From NCBI RefSeq assembly GCF_001577265.1, contig NZ_CP014517.1:2285001-2349000 (forward strand): a DNA stretch of 64,000 nt, written 5' to 3'. The stretch comes from Variovorax sp. PAMC 28711. GTDB lineage: Bacteria > Pseudomonadota > Gammaproteobacteria > Burkholderiales > Burkholderiaceae_C. The notes below the pieces were generated by a model that worked only from the letters and a program-made list of their open reading frames with translations, ran no database searches and had not been told where the DNA came from. A program made the translations under genes and the position numbers. This document shows, piece after piece, positions 8,302-17,584 of this stretch; the first letter of the stretch is position 1; every line of letters begins with the position of its first letter.

Positions 8302-9186
8302 ATGACGTTGACCGTTGGATTGATCGGCCTCGGTGCCATGGGCAACGGCATGGCGCAGTCGCTGCGCCGCAGCGGTCATGCGCCGCATGTATTCGATGTG
8401 CGCACGGAGGTGGCCGACGCCTTCGCGCGCGACGGCGGCACCGCGTGCGCATCACTGGCCGAACTCGGCGCGGCCTGCGACGTGGTCGTGTCGGTGGTCG
8501 TGAATGCCGCGCAGACGGAAGTCGTGCTCGACGAGATCGCGCCCGCGATGCGGTCGGGGAGCGTGTTCGTGATGTGCTCGACGGTCGACCCGAACGTGTC
8601 GATCGCGTTCGAAAAGCGGCTTGCCGGCATGGGCCTGCTGTACATCGATGCGCCCATCTCGGGCGGCGCCGCCAAGGCCGCGAGCGGCGAGATGACGATG
8701 ATGACGGCGGCCACGCCGGCGGCGTACGCGAAGGTTGGCAGCGTGCTCGAAGACATGGCCGGCAAGGTCTACCGCCTTGGCGACCAGGCCGGCGCGGGCA
8801 GCAAGGTCAAGGTCATCAACCAGCTGCTGGCCGGCGTGCACATCGCCGCCGCCGCCGAGGCGATGGCGCTGGGCCTGCGCGAAGGCGTCGACGCCGCGGC
8901 GCTCTACGACGTCATCACGCACAGCGCGGGCAACAGCTGGATGTTCGAGAACCGCATGGCGCACGTGCTGGCCGCCGACTACACGCCGCTCTCAGCCGTC
9001 GACATCTTCGTGAAGGACCTGGGCCTTGTGCTCGACATGGCGCGCGCCAGCAAGTTTCCGCTGCCGCTGTCGTCGACCGCGCACCAGATGTTTATGCAGG
9101 CCTCGACCGCCGGCTTCGCCAAGGAAGACGACAGCGCGGTCATCAAGATCTTTCCGGGCATCGAGCTGCCGCAGAAAAAGGCGTAG
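8302..9186 (+). CDS. LtnD-like NAD-dependent 3-hydroxyacid dehydrogenase
   Basis: 294-aa beta-hydroxyacid dehydrogenase of the 3-hydroxyisobutyrate dehydrogenase family. The N-terminal Rossmann fold has GLIGLGAMGNGMA; the substrate region has DAPISGGAAKAASGEMTMM, and the catalytic Lys sits in GAGSKVKVINQLLAG. The stretches VVNAAQTEVV and HQMFMQASTAGFAKEDDSA resemble L-threonate dehydrogenase (LtnD), so that is my best guess; tartronate semialdehyde reductase or another branch is possible. The start has GAAGG six bases upstream; an upstream ATG nine codons earlier has none. No ltnC/ltnB-type partner genes are present, so pathway assignment is weak. Confidence 0.75.
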   Translation: MTLTVGLIGLGAMGNGMAQSLRRSGHAPHVFDVRTEVADAFARDGGTACASLAELGAACDVVVSVVVNAAQTEVVLDEIAPAMRSGSVFVMCSTVDPNVSIAFEKRLAGMGLLYIDAPISGGAAKAASGEMTMMTAATPAAYAKVGSVLEDMAGKVYRLGDQAGAGSKVKVINQLLAGVHIAAAAEAMALGLREGVDAAALYDVITHSAGNSWMFENRMAHVLAADYTPLSAVDIFVKDLGLVLDMARASKFPLPLSSTAHQMFMQASTAGFAKEDDSAVIKIFPGIELPQKKA

Positions 9187-9192
9187 GCGCCC

Positions 9193-10815
9193 TTACCGTT
9201 GGACGACGTAGCGGGTGACCACTGGCGGCTCTTCGCCCAGATGGAACGCGAGGCGCCGTTCCCGCAGCGCCAGGTCGGCCGCGGTCGCGCGGTTGAAGCG
9301 GCGCAGGTGCTCGGTCCATGACTCGTCGACGATCTGCTCGACATAGCGCGCGGGCTGCGTGATGTCGTGCAGCAGTTCCCAACCGATCGCGCCTTCGCTC
9401 AAGCGCGTGCGCCGCGTCTGATGCATCACGAGGTGGAAGGCCGCAGCGCGCGCCGGGTCGATCACATAGTCGACCGTGATGACGACGCGCCCCGCGCCCG
9501 GCGCGGGGTGCGCCGGTGCGGTGCTCCAGCCGGCCTCGGCCGGGCTCACGTCGTCGTCGGTGCCGTGGTCGAGCACGTGACGCAGGGCGGCCAGCATCAG
9601 CAGCGTGCCGCTCACCGCTGCGATGCAAAGGCTCAGTTGCAGCGTGCTCACGGTCGCGACCTGGCCCCAGATCGCAGCGCCGATGGCCGTCGCGCCCATG
9701 ATCGCCATCTGGTACATCGACATGCCGCGTGCGCGCACCCAGTCGGGCAACGCGAGCTGCGCCGACACCGCGAGCGAATTCGCCACCGTGATCCACGCCG
9801 CGCCGCCGAACAGCATGGCCGGCACCGCGACGTACACGTTGGGCGCGAAGGCCATCACCGCCGTCGCGACCGACTGCACCATCGTGCCGCGCAGCACCAG
9901 CTGGTCGCGCTCGTAGGCCTGGCGCAGCCGCGGCAGGTAGAGCACGGCGACGATCGCGCCGGCGCCCATCGCGGCCAGCAGCAGCGTGAAGGTGCCGGCA
10001 TCGCCGCCCTTCAGTCCGCGCGCCAGCAGCGGCAGCAGTGCGAGCAGCGCGGTCGAGTGGAAGAAGAAGATCGAGATGCGCACCAGCACCGCCCGCATGC
10101 GCGGCGACTGCCGCACGAACTGCACGCCGACCCGCATCGCGCTCACGAGCTTTTCGCGGCCGAGCGGATTGGGTTGGTGCTCGCGCCGCCAGCGCAGCAC
10201 GATGAAGCCCGAGGCCACCGACATCACCGCATTCAGCACGAAGACCCACAGCGTGCCGGCGCTCGCGATCAGCGCACCGGCCACCAGCGGGCCGATGATG
10301 CGCGACGCGTTCATCGCGATGCCGTTGAGCCCGAGTGCGGCGGGCAGCTGGATGCGCGGCACCAGCTCCGGCACGATGGCCGAGAACACCGGCCAGCGCA
10401 TCGCCAGGCCGATGCCGTTGGCGAAGGTCAGCGCCAGCAGGAGCGGGGCGCTCATGCCGCCCATCGCCACCGCGGCGCACAGCACGATCGCCACGCCGGC
10501 CAGCCAGAACTGCGTCGCGACCAGCCAGCGCCGGCGGTCGAGGATGTCGGCCAGCGCACCGCTCGGCAGCCCGAGCAGGAACACGGGCAATGTGGAGGCC
10601 GTCTGCACCAGCGCCACCCAGATCGGCGACGCGGTGAGCGTGGTCATCATCCAGGCGGCCGCCACGTCGTTCATCCACATGCAGATGTTGGCGATCAGCC
10701 AGGTGCTCCACAGCATGCGGAACACCGGCAACTTGAGCGGCGTGAGCGCACCGATGCGCGCGGGTTCGGCGCGCAGCGGGGGAAGCGGTGTCTCCTCGGG
10801 GGATATCGGTGGCAT
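9193..10815 (-). CDS. MFS exporter with C-terminal soluble domain
   Basis: 540-aa major facilitator superfamily exporter resembling the MFS_3/EntS group. The first about 420 residues give 10-12 hydrophobic helices starting at MLWSTWLIANICMWM, with the MFS loop GALADILDRRRWL after helix 2. The last about 105 residues are soluble: VVITVDYVIDPARAAAFHLV, WELLHDITQPARYVEQIVDE and HLRRFNRAT look like an ABM-type (antibiotic biosynthesis monooxygenase-like) fold attached to the transporter. Substrate unknown. It is convergent with the LtnD-like gene (6-base gap between stops) and lies downstream of lrp on the same strand. A weak AACAAT box sits 8 bases before the ATG. Confidence 0.83.
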   Translation of the reverse strand: MPPISPEETPLPPLRAEPARIGALTPLKLPVFRMLWSTWLIANICMWMNDVAAAWMMTTLTASPIWVALVQTASTLPVFLLGLPSGALADILDRRRWLVATQFWLAGVAIVLCAAVAMGGMSAPLLLALTFANGIGLAMRWPVFSAIVPELVPRIQLPAALGLNGIAMNASRIIGPLVAGALIASAGTLWVFVLNAVMSVASGFIVLRWRREHQPNPLGREKLVSAMRVGVQFVRQSPRMRAVLVRISIFFFHSTALLALLPLLARGLKGGDAGTFTLLLAAMGAGAIVAVLYLPRLRQAYERDQLVLRGTMVQSVATAVMAFAPNVYVAVPAMLFGGAAWITVANSLAVSAQLALPDWVRARGMSMYQMAIMGATAIGAAIWGQVATVSTLQLSLCIAAVSGTLLMLAALRHVLDHGTDDDVSPAEAGWSTAPAHPAPGAGRVVITVDYVIDPARAAAFHLVMHQTRRTRLSEGAIGWELLHDITQPARYVEQIVDESWTEHLRRFNRATAADLALRERRLAFHLGEEPPVVTRYVVQR

Positions 10816-10827
10816 CGGCCTCGATTG

Positions 10828-11310
10828 TTACCGCTTCGCCGTGAGGTGTCCCAGCGGCAGCGCATGGCTCGCCTTCACTTCCCCCAGCGAGAAGCTGGTG
10901 TGCAGGTCCTTCACGTTGGGCAGGTGCATCAGGCTGTTGAGCGCGAAGCGCGAGAACGCGTCGAGGTCTTCGGCGACCACCTGCAGCTCGAACATGCCGG
11001 TGCCGCTGATGTAGTGGCAGGCGATCACCTCGGGCAGCTTGCGGATCGCCTCCTCGATCTTTTTCGTCACCTCGCTGTTGGCGCGCTCGGTGTCCAGGCG
11101 CACGAAGGCAAGCACGCCCAGGCCGATCTTGCGGCGGTCGATCTCGGCGTAGTAGCCCTTGATGAAGCCGGAGTCTTCCAGCGCCCGCACGCGGCGCCAG
11201 CAGGGCGCGGCCGACAGGCCGACGCGCTGTGCCAGCTCGGCATTGGTGAGGCGGCCATCGGTCTGGAGTTCTTTCAGGATGGCGAGGTCGAACTTATCAA
11301 GGCTTTCCAT
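10828..11310 (-). CDS. Lrp/AsnC-family transcriptional regulator
   Basis: 160-aa amino-acid-responsive regulator. N-terminal winged helix (LDKFDLAILKELQTDGRLT, LAQRVGLSAAPCWRRVRALE) and a C-terminal RAM/AsnC ligand domain (about 70-150; CHYISGTGMFELQVVAEDLD). I use the ATG at 11310; a TTG ten codons upstream is less likely. It is divergent from the indolepyruvate ferredoxin oxidoreductase gene, and control of that gene in response to an aromatic or branched amino acid is the obvious hypothesis. A TAGAAT box lies 8 bases before the ATG. Confidence 0.9.
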   Translation of the reverse strand: MESLDKFDLAILKELQTDGRLTNAELAQRVGLSAAPCWRRVRALEDSGFIKGYYAEIDRRKIGLGVLAFVRLDTERANSEVTKKIEEAIRKLPEVIACHYISGTGMFELQVVAEDLDAFSRFALNSLMHLPNVKDLHTSFSLGEVKASHALPLGHLTAKR

Positions 11311-11318
11311 GAAGCGCG

Positions 11319-11324
11319 ATTCTA
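11319..11324 (-). promoter_or_regulatory. -10-like TAGAAT before lrp
   Basis: Read on the minus strand, TAGAAT is followed by CGCGCTTC and the ATG of the Lrp gene at 11310. The 8-base gap has no Shine-Dalgarno sequence. The rest of the 181-base divergent spacer (11311-11491) must also hold the oxidoreductase promoter and probably Lrp sites, but I could not identify these with confidence. Confidence 0.45.
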
Positions 11325-11491
11325 AGAAAGGATCTTCCAAAAACTAGGGTTTCCCGGCCAATATCTGAAAGCACCTGTCCCGCACCCGGGCATACACTTT
11401 CTGGCGCATCATGAGGGCGCTGCCCCTACCCGGGCGAATGCACGTCGCCCAGCCAGGCCCACCAGGCCACGCCAACCCGGAGACACAGACG

Positions 11492-14400
11492 ATGAACGCC
11501 CCCCTGCCCGAGCACATTCGCAAGGCCCTCGAAACCGTCACGCTCGACGACAAATATTCGCTCGACTACGGACGCGCCTTCATGAGCGGCGTGCAGGCCC
11601 TCGTGAAGCTGCCCATGCTGCAGCGCCTGCGCGACCAGCAGGCCGGCAAGAACACCGCCGGCTTCATCAGCGGCTACCGTGGCTCGCCGCTCGGCGGCTA
11701 CGACCAGGCGCTGTGGAAGGCGAGCAAGTACCTCAAGGCGCAGAACATCGTGTTCCAGCCGGGCGTCAACGAAGAGCTGGCGGCCACCGCGCTGTGGGGC
11801 ACGCAACAACTGGGCTTCTCGCCCCAGGGCACCAACAAGTTCGACGGCGTCTTCGGCATCTGGTACGGCAAGGGCCCGGGCGTGGACCGCTGCTCGGACG
11901 TGTTCAAGCACGCGAACATGGCGGGCACCACCGAGTTCGGCGGCGTGATCGCCGTCGCGGGCGATGACCACATCAGCAAGAGCAGCACGGCGGCACACCA
12001 GAGCGACCACATCTTCAAGGCCTGCGGCACGCCGGTGTTCTTCCCGACCAACGTGCAGGAGATCCTCGACCTGGGCATCCACGCCTTCGCGATGAGCCGC
12101 TTCTCGGGCGTGTGGTCGGGCATGAAGACGATCCAGGAGATCGTCGAATCCAGCGCCACCGCGATGATCGACCCCGAGCGCGTCGAGATCGTCATCCCCA
12201 CCGATTTCCAGATGCCGCCCGGCGGCCTGCACATCCGCTGGCCCGACCACGCGCTGGAGCAGGAAGCGCGCTTGATGCACTACAAGTGGTACGCCGCGCT
12301 GGCCTACATCCGCGCCAACCGGCTGAACCACAACACCATCGAAGGCCCGAACGATCGCTTCGGCATCATGGCCAGCGGCAAGGCCTACAACGACACGCGC
12401 CAGGCCTTGATGGACCTCGGCCTGGACGACGCGACCTGCCGCCAGCTCGGCATCCGCCTGCACAAGGTCGGGGTGGTGTGGCCGCTCGAGGCGCAGCTCA
12501 CGCGCGAATTTGCCACCGGCCTGCAAGAGATTCTGGTCGTCGAAGAAAAGCGTCAGGTCATCGAGTACCAGCTGAAGGAAGAGCTCTACAACTGGCGCGC
12601 CGACGTGCGGCCCAACGTGCTGGGCAAGTTCAACGAACTCGACGCCGGCGATTTCTCGGGCGGCGAATGGTCGATGTCGAACCCGACCGCCAACACGCTG
12701 CTGCGCGCCAATGCCGACCTGAACCCGGCGCTGATCGCCAAGGCGATCGCCCAGCGCCTGAAGAAGCTCGGCATCCTCGACCAGGCCGGCAGCGACATGC
12801 GCGCCCGCATCGATGCGCAGATGGCGATCCTCGACGCGAAAGAGCGCTCGATGGACGTCCTGAAAGTCGGCGGCGTGCAGGGCGCCGACCGCCAGCCCTG
12901 GTTCTGCTCGGGCTGCCCTCACAACACCAGCACGGTGGTGCCCGAAGGCTCCCGCGCGATGGGCGGCATCGGCTGCCATTTCATGGCGACCTGGATGGAC
13001 CGCAGCACCATCGGCTTCACGCAAATGGGCGGCGAGGGCGTGCCGTGGGTCGGCCAGCAGCCTTTCACGACCGACCAGCACATCTTCGCGAACCTGGGCG
13101 ACGGCACCTACTTCCACAGCGGGCTGCTGGCGATCCGCCAGAGCATCGCGGCCGGCGTGAACATCACTTACAAGATCCTCTACAACGACGCGGTCGCCAT
13201 GACCGGCGGCCAGCAGGTCGGCGAGCGGCCCGAGGGGCATTCGGTGCTGCAGATCGCCGAGAGTCTGCATGCCGAAGGCGCCAAGAAGGTCATCGTCGTC
13301 ACCGACGAGCCCGAGAAGTACGACGGCGTGAAGGTGCCCGGTGACAACGTGGCGATTCGGCATCGCGACGACCTGGACGAAATCCAGCGCGAGTTCCGCG
13401 AAATCACCGGCACGACCGCGATCATCTACGACCAGACCTGCGCCACCGAAAAGCGCCGCCGCCGCAAGCGCGGCACGGCCGTCGATCCGGCGGTGCGCGT
13501 GGTCATCAACGAACTCGTGTGCGAAGGCTGCGGCGACTGCAGCGTGCAGAGCAACTGCCTGTCGGTCGAGCCGCTCGAAACCGAATTCGGCCGCAAGCGC
13601 ACGATCAACCAGAGCACCTGCAACAAGGACACGAGCTGCCTCAAGGGCTTCTGCCCGAGCTTCGTCACCGTCGAAGGCGGCGCGCTCAAGAAGAAGTCGA
13701 AGAACAAGGCCAATTCGCCGTTCGATACGTCCGTCTGGGGCGCGATGCCCGAGCCGGTCGTGCCGCAACTGGCACGCGACCAGGTCTGGGGCATCGTCGT
13801 CGCGGGTGTCGGCGGCACGGGTGTCATCACGATCGGGCAGTTGCTCGGCATGGCCGCACACATCGAAGGCAAGGGCATCGTCACGCAGGACGCAGCTGGC
13901 CTGGCGCAGAAGGGCGGCGCCACCTGGAGCCACGCGCTCATCGGCGAATCGCAGGACGCGATCCGCACGACGCGCGTCGGCACCGCGGCAGCCGACCTGA
14001 TCCTGGCCGCCGACCCGCTGGTAGCGGTCAACGCCGAAACGCTGGCGCGCATGCGTGAAGGCCGCACGCACGTCGCGCTCAACACGCACAGCACGCCGAC
14101 CGCAGCGTTCGTGCGCAACGCCAACTGGGTCAACCCGCAGGACGACTGCGCGAACGAGATCGCGCGCGCCGTCGGCGTCGATGCGCTCGGCACTTTCGAC
14201 GCCGACGCGTTCGCGGTGGCGCTGATGGGCGACAGCCTGTATGCCAACCCGATGCTGCTCGGCTACGCGTGGCAGCGCGGGTGGGTGCCACTGGAATTCG
14301 CGTCGCTGATGCGTGCGATCGACCTCAACAACGTCGCGATCGAAAACAACAAGACGGCCTTCGAATGGGGCCGCCGCGCGGCGCACGACCTGGCCGCGGT

Positions 14401-15100
14401 GCAAAAGCTGGTGTCGCCGGGCCAGGTGATCGAATTCAAGAAGCGCGAGACGGTCGACACGCTGATCGCACGCCGCGTCGAGTTCCTGACCGGCTACCAG
14501 AACGCCGGCTACGCCGAGCAATACCGCGCGTTCGTCGAGAAGGTGCACAAGGCCGAAGCCGCAGCGACCGGCAAGACCGGCGTGACCGAAGCCGTCGCTC
14601 GCTATCTCTTCAAACTGATGGCCTACAAGGACGAATACGAAGTGGCGCGGTTGCACACCGACCGGACGTTCCTCGACCGCGTCAACGGCATGTTCGAAGG
14701 CGACTTCAAGCTCAACTACCACCTGGCCCCGCCCATCATCGCGAAGAAAAACGCCAAGGGCGAGTTGCAAAAACAGAAGTTCGGCCCGGCGATGCTGACG
14801 GGCTTCCGCATGCTGGCGAAGCTCAAGGGCCTGCGCGGCACCGCGCTGGACGTCTTCGGGCGCACCGAAGAGCGCAAGGGCGAGCGCGCGCTGATCGTCG
14901 AGTACCGCGCGAGCATCGAGGAAGTGATCGCCGGACTGAACCCGACGAATCACGCCACCGCGCTGGAAATCGCCAGCCTGCCTGAACAGATCCGCGGCTA
15001 CGGCCACGTGAAAGACCGCAACCTTGCGGCTGCGCGGGTCCGCTGGGTGGCGCTGATGGGGCAGTGGCGCCATCCCGAGGCGGCGGCCATCGCGGCCTGA
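11492..15100 (+). CDS. Fused indolepyruvate ferredoxin oxidoreductase
   Basis: 1202-aa single-chain 2-oxoacid:ferredoxin oxidoreductase combining the alpha (COG4231) and gamma (COG1014) parts. It oxidatively decarboxylates aryl- or branched-chain 2-oxoacids from amino acid transamination to acyl-CoA. The N-terminal thiamine part has SGYRGSPLGGYDQALWKA and GVNEELAATALWGTQQ; GCPHNTSTVVPEGSRAMGGI begins near residue 475. A ferredoxin-like cluster motif CEGCGDCSVQSNC is near 676, and the gamma part begins about 766 with GVGGTGVITIGQLLG. The start has GGAGA 8 bases upstream. Divergent from lrp, which probably controls it. The length is normal for the fused bacterial enzyme. Confidence 0.92.
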   Translation: MNAPLPEHIRKALETVTLDDKYSLDYGRAFMSGVQALVKLPMLQRLRDQQAGKNTAGFISGYRGSPLGGYDQALWKASKYLKAQNIVFQPGVNEELAATALWGTQQLGFSPQGTNKFDGVFGIWYGKGPGVDRCSDVFKHANMAGTTEFGGVIAVAGDDHISKSSTAAHQSDHIFKACGTPVFFPTNVQEILDLGIHAFAMSRFSGVWSGMKTIQEIVESSATAMIDPERVEIVIPTDFQMPPGGLHIRWPDHALEQEARLMHYKWYAALAYIRANRLNHNTIEGPNDRFGIMASGKAYNDTRQALMDLGLDDATCRQLGIRLHKVGVVWPLEAQLTREFATGLQEILVVEEKRQVIEYQLKEELYNWRADVRPNVLGKFNELDAGDFSGGEWSMSNPTANTLLRANADLNPALIAKAIAQRLKKLGILDQAGSDMRARIDAQMAILDAKERSMDVLKVGGVQGADRQPWFCSGCPHNTSTVVPEGSRAMGGIGCHFMATWMDRSTIGFTQMGGEGVPWVGQQPFTTDQHIFANLGDGTYFHSGLLAIRQSIAAGVNITYKILYNDAVAMTGGQQVGERPEGHSVLQIAESLHAEGAKKVIVVTDEPEKYDGVKVPGDNVAIRHRDDLDEIQREFREITGTTAIIYDQTCATEKRRRRKRGTAVDPAVRVVINELVCEGCGDCSVQSNCLSVEPLETEFGRKRTINQSTCNKDTSCLKGFCPSFVTVEGGALKKKSKNKANSPFDTSVWGAMPEPVVPQLARDQVWGIVVAGVGGTGVITIGQLLGMAAHIEGKGIVTQDAAGLAQKGGATWSHALIGESQDAIRTTRVGTAAADLILAADPLVAVNAETLARMREGRTHVALNTHSTPTAAFVRNANWVNPQDDCANEIARAVGVDALGTFDADAFAVALMGDSLYANPMLLGYAWQRGWVPLEFASLMRAIDLNNVAIENNKTAFEWGRRAAHDLAAVQKLVSPGQVIEFKKRETVDTLIARRVEFLTGYQNAGYAEQYRAFVEKVHKAEAAATGKTGVTEAVARYLFKLMAYKDEYEVARLHTDRTFLDRVNGMFEGDFKLNYHLAPPIIAKKNAKGELQKQKFGPAMLTGFRMLAKLKGLRGTALDVFGRTEERKGERALIVEYRASIEEVIAGLNPTNHATALEIASLPEQIRGYGHVKDRNLAAARVRWVALMGQWRHPEAAAIAA

Positions 15101-15103
15101 GCG

Positions 15104-15121
15104 GGCGCCCCGACGGGCGCC
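15104..15121 (+). terminator. Hairpin after the oxidoreductase gene
   Basis: Perfect 7-base stem GGCGCCC / GGGCGCC around CGAC, starting three bases after the stop codon. There is no T-run after it, so it is a weak intrinsic terminator or an mRNA 3' stabiliser. Confidence 0.45.
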
Positions 15122-15177
15122 GTCAATGTCCTGTTCCGGGTGGCGGGTAAGTCGCCCGGACGACCACCCCCGACGAA

Positions 15178-15183
15178 TACAAT
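15178..15183 (+). promoter_or_regulatory. -10-like TACAAT before yajC
   Basis: A good -10 hexamer (TACAAT) in the 186-base spacer before yajC, 103 bases upstream of its start. I see no convincing -35. It is the best promoter candidate for yajC-secD-secF. Confidence 0.4.
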
Positions 15184-15286
15184 GCCCGGTGCTGCGCGCG
15201 GCCCGGTCGCGTCCTGCGGCTGCGTCCTGCAGCCCTGAACCTGCCCGTCCGGTTCACGTCTTACTTTTCCTCAGTTGGAGACTCCC

Positions 15287-15616
15287 TTGTTCATTTCTTC
15301 TGCTTTTGCCCAAACCGCACCCGCCGCCGGCGGTGGCGACATGTTGTCGTCGCTCGGCAGCATGTTGCCGCTCGTGCTGATGTTCGTGGTGCTGTATTTC
15401 GTGATGATTCGCCCGCAGATGAAGCGCCAGAAAGAAGCACGCGCCATGATCGAAGCGCTGGCCAAAGGCGACGAAGTCGCGACCTCGGGCGGCGTGCTCG
15501 GCAAGATCACCTCGCTGGGCGACACCTATCTCGGTATCGAAATCGCCAACGGCGTGGAAGTCAAGATCCAGCGCAGCGCTGTCGTGCAAGTGCTTCCAAA
15601 GGGCGCGATCAAGTAA
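15287..15616 (+). CDS. yajC: Preprotein translocase subunit YajC
   Basis: 109-aa small inner-membrane partner of SecDF. I choose the TTG at 15287, giving MFISSAFAQTAP, because GGAG ends 6 bases before it; a TTG four codons earlier would overlap that Shine-Dalgarno sequence. One transmembrane helix (about residues 26-43, LPLVLMFVVLYFVMI) is followed by the family signature RPQMKRQKEARAMIEALAKGDEV and the soluble domain with VEVKIQRSAVVQVLPKG. First gene of yajC-secD-secF; queA or tgt, often upstream of yajC, are not here. Confidence 0.93.
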   Translation: MFISSAFAQTAPAAGGGDMLSSLGSMLPLVLMFVVLYFVMIRPQMKRQKEARAMIEALAKGDEVATSGGVLGKITSLGDTYLGIEIANGVEVKIQRSAVVQVLPKGAIK

Positions 15617-15683
15617 TGCGCGTCCGCAGGCCGCGGTGTGCGGGCGACGCCAGCCCCGCGGTGTTTCACGAACAGGTGAATGA

Positions 15684-17573
15684 ATGAACCGATATCCGGT
15701 CTGGAAGTACGCGGTCATCGTGATCGTGTTGCTCGTGGGGCTGATCTACGCCCTGCCCAATTTCTTCGGCGAAGCGCCTGCCGTGCAGGTGTCTGCGGCC
15801 AAGTCGACCGTCAAGGTCGATGCGGCGACGCAGGCGCGTGTCGACGAGGCGCTCAAGGCGGCCGGCCTGGTGCCGGACATGCAGACGATCGACGCGACCT
15901 CGCTGCGCGTCCGTTTCACGACCACCGACGACCAGCTGAAGGCCCGTGACGTGATGCAGCGCGCGCTGGTGCCCGACCCGGCCGACCCGCCGTACACCGT
16001 TGCCCTCAATCTCGTACCGCGTTCGCCCGCCTGGCTCGCTGCCCTGCACGCGTACCCGATGTACCTTGGCCTCGACTTGCGTGGCGGCGTGGACTTCATG
16101 CTGCAGGTCGACATGAAGGGCGCGATCGACAAGAAAGCCGAAACTTTCTCGAGCGACCTGCGCAGCGCGTTGCGCGACAAGAGCATCCGCGGCAGCGCGG
16201 TCAACCGCAACGGGCAGGCAATCGAAGTGAGTTTTCGCGATGCGGCCAGCCTCGAGGCGGCCCGCGTTCTCGTGACCGACCAGTTCCCCGACCTGACGCC
16301 GACCACGGCGCAAAACGGCGGTGACTTCAAGCTCACGGCGACCATCAAGCCCGAAGCCGCGCGGCGGCTGCAGGACGCGGCGCTTAAGCAGAACATCACG
16401 ACGCTGCACAACCGGATCAACGAACTCGGCGTGGCCGAACCCGTGATCCAGCAGCAAGGCCTCGACCGCATCGTCGTGCAACTGCCCGGCGTGCAGGACA
16501 CCGCCAAGGCCAAGGACATCCTGGGTCGCACGGCGACGCTCGAAATGCGCATGGTCGACGAGACCGCCGAAGGCCGTGCGGCCGAAACCGGCTCCGGTCC
16601 GGTGCCCTTCGGTTCCGAGAAATTCCTCGACCGCACCGGGCGCGCCGTCATCGTCAAGAAGCAGGTGCTGGTCACCGGCGAAAACCTGACCGACGCGCAA
16701 CCCGGCTTCGACAGCCAGAGCAACCAGCCCAAGGTCGACCTGACGATGGACGCCAAGGGCGGTCGCATCATGCGAGACGTGAGCCGTGACAACTACAAGA
16801 AGCGCATGGCCATGCTGATCTTCGAGAAGGGCAAGGGCGAAGTGCTCACGGCGCCGTCGATCAACGGCGAGCTCGGCAACCGCTTCCAGATCTCCGGGTC
16901 GATGAACGTGGTCGAAGCCAACGACCTCGCCTTGCTGCTGCGCGCCGGATCGCTGGCCGCGCCGATGGAAATCATCCAGGAACGGACCATCGGCCCGAGC
17001 TTGGGTGCCGACAACATCAAGAAGGGTTTCGACAGCGTCATGTACGGCTTTGTCGCCATCATGGTGTTCATGTGCCTCTACTACGCGCTGTTCGGCGCGT
17101 TCTCGTCGATCGCGCTGGCGGTGAACCTGATGCTGCTCGTGGCCATCCTGTCGATGCTGCAGGCCACCCTCACCCTGCCGGGCATCGCCGCCATGGCGCT
17201 GGCGATCGGCGTCGCGATCGACTCGAACGTGCTGATCAACGAGCGCGTGCGCGAGGAGCTGCGCAACGGCGCTTCGCCGCAGGCCGCGATCCACGCTGGC
17301 TACGACCGCGCGTGGGGCACGATTCTGGACGCGAACGTGACGACGTTGATTGCCGGCGTCGCCTTGCTGGCCTTTGGGTCCGGACCGATCCGCGGTTTCG
17401 CGGTGGTGCACTGCATCGGCATCGTGACTTCGATGTTCTCGGCGGTGTTCTTTTCGCGCGGCCTCGTTAACCTTTGGTACGGGCGCAAGAAGAAACTCAA
17501 GAGCGTGTCGATCGGCACCGTGTGGCGTCCCAAGACGGATGCCGCTGGAACCGCCCTGGCCGAAGCCAAGTAA
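15684..17573 (+). CDS. secD: Protein translocase subunit SecD
   Basis: 629-aa inner-membrane protein that, with SecF, uses the proton gradient to complete protein export on the periplasmic side. It has one N-terminal helix (YAVIVIVLLVGLIYALP), a large periplasmic region starting with LGLDLRGGVDFMLQVD (the D1 motif), and five C-terminal helices from about residue 450 (GFVAIMVFMCLYYALFG) containing IDSNVLINERVREE and the GFAVVHCIGIVTSMFS segment. The start is preceded by CAGGTGA. secF follows after 11 bases. The 67-base gap from yajC contains a short sequence matching the 3' end of an intergenic repeat found at 46 kb. Confidence 0.96.
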   Translation: MNRYPVWKYAVIVIVLLVGLIYALPNFFGEAPAVQVSAAKSTVKVDAATQARVDEALKAAGLVPDMQTIDATSLRVRFTTTDDQLKARDVMQRALVPDPADPPYTVALNLVPRSPAWLAALHAYPMYLGLDLRGGVDFMLQVDMKGAIDKKAETFSSDLRSALRDKSIRGSAVNRNGQAIEVSFRDAASLEAARVLVTDQFPDLTPTTAQNGGDFKLTATIKPEAARRLQDAALKQNITTLHNRINELGVAEPVIQQQGLDRIVVQLPGVQDTAKAKDILGRTATLEMRMVDETAEGRAAETGSGPVPFGSEKFLDRTGRAVIVKKQVLVTGENLTDAQPGFDSQSNQPKVDLTMDAKGGRIMRDVSRDNYKKRMAMLIFEKGKGEVLTAPSINGELGNRFQISGSMNVVEANDLALLLRAGSLAAPMEIIQERTIGPSLGADNIKKGFDSVMYGFVAIMVFMCLYYALFGAFSSIALAVNLMLLVAILSMLQATLTLPGIAAMALAIGVAIDSNVLINERVREELRNGASPQAAIHAGYDRAWGTILDANVTTLIAGVALLAFGSGPIRGFAVVHCIGIVTSMFSAVFFSRGLVNLWYGRKKKLKSVSIGTVWRPKTDAAGTALAEAK

Positions 17574-17584
17574 GAGAGCAGGCC

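Noticed and set aside
11426..15073. A 1215-codon open frame on the minus strand opposite the fused oxidoreductase
   Set aside because: Antisense shadow of a well-conserved gene, with no recognisable domain.
15126..15380. A short open frame before and across the yajC start
   Set aside because: It overlaps yajC in another frame, is rich in Arg/Pro/Cys and has no coherent signal or domain.
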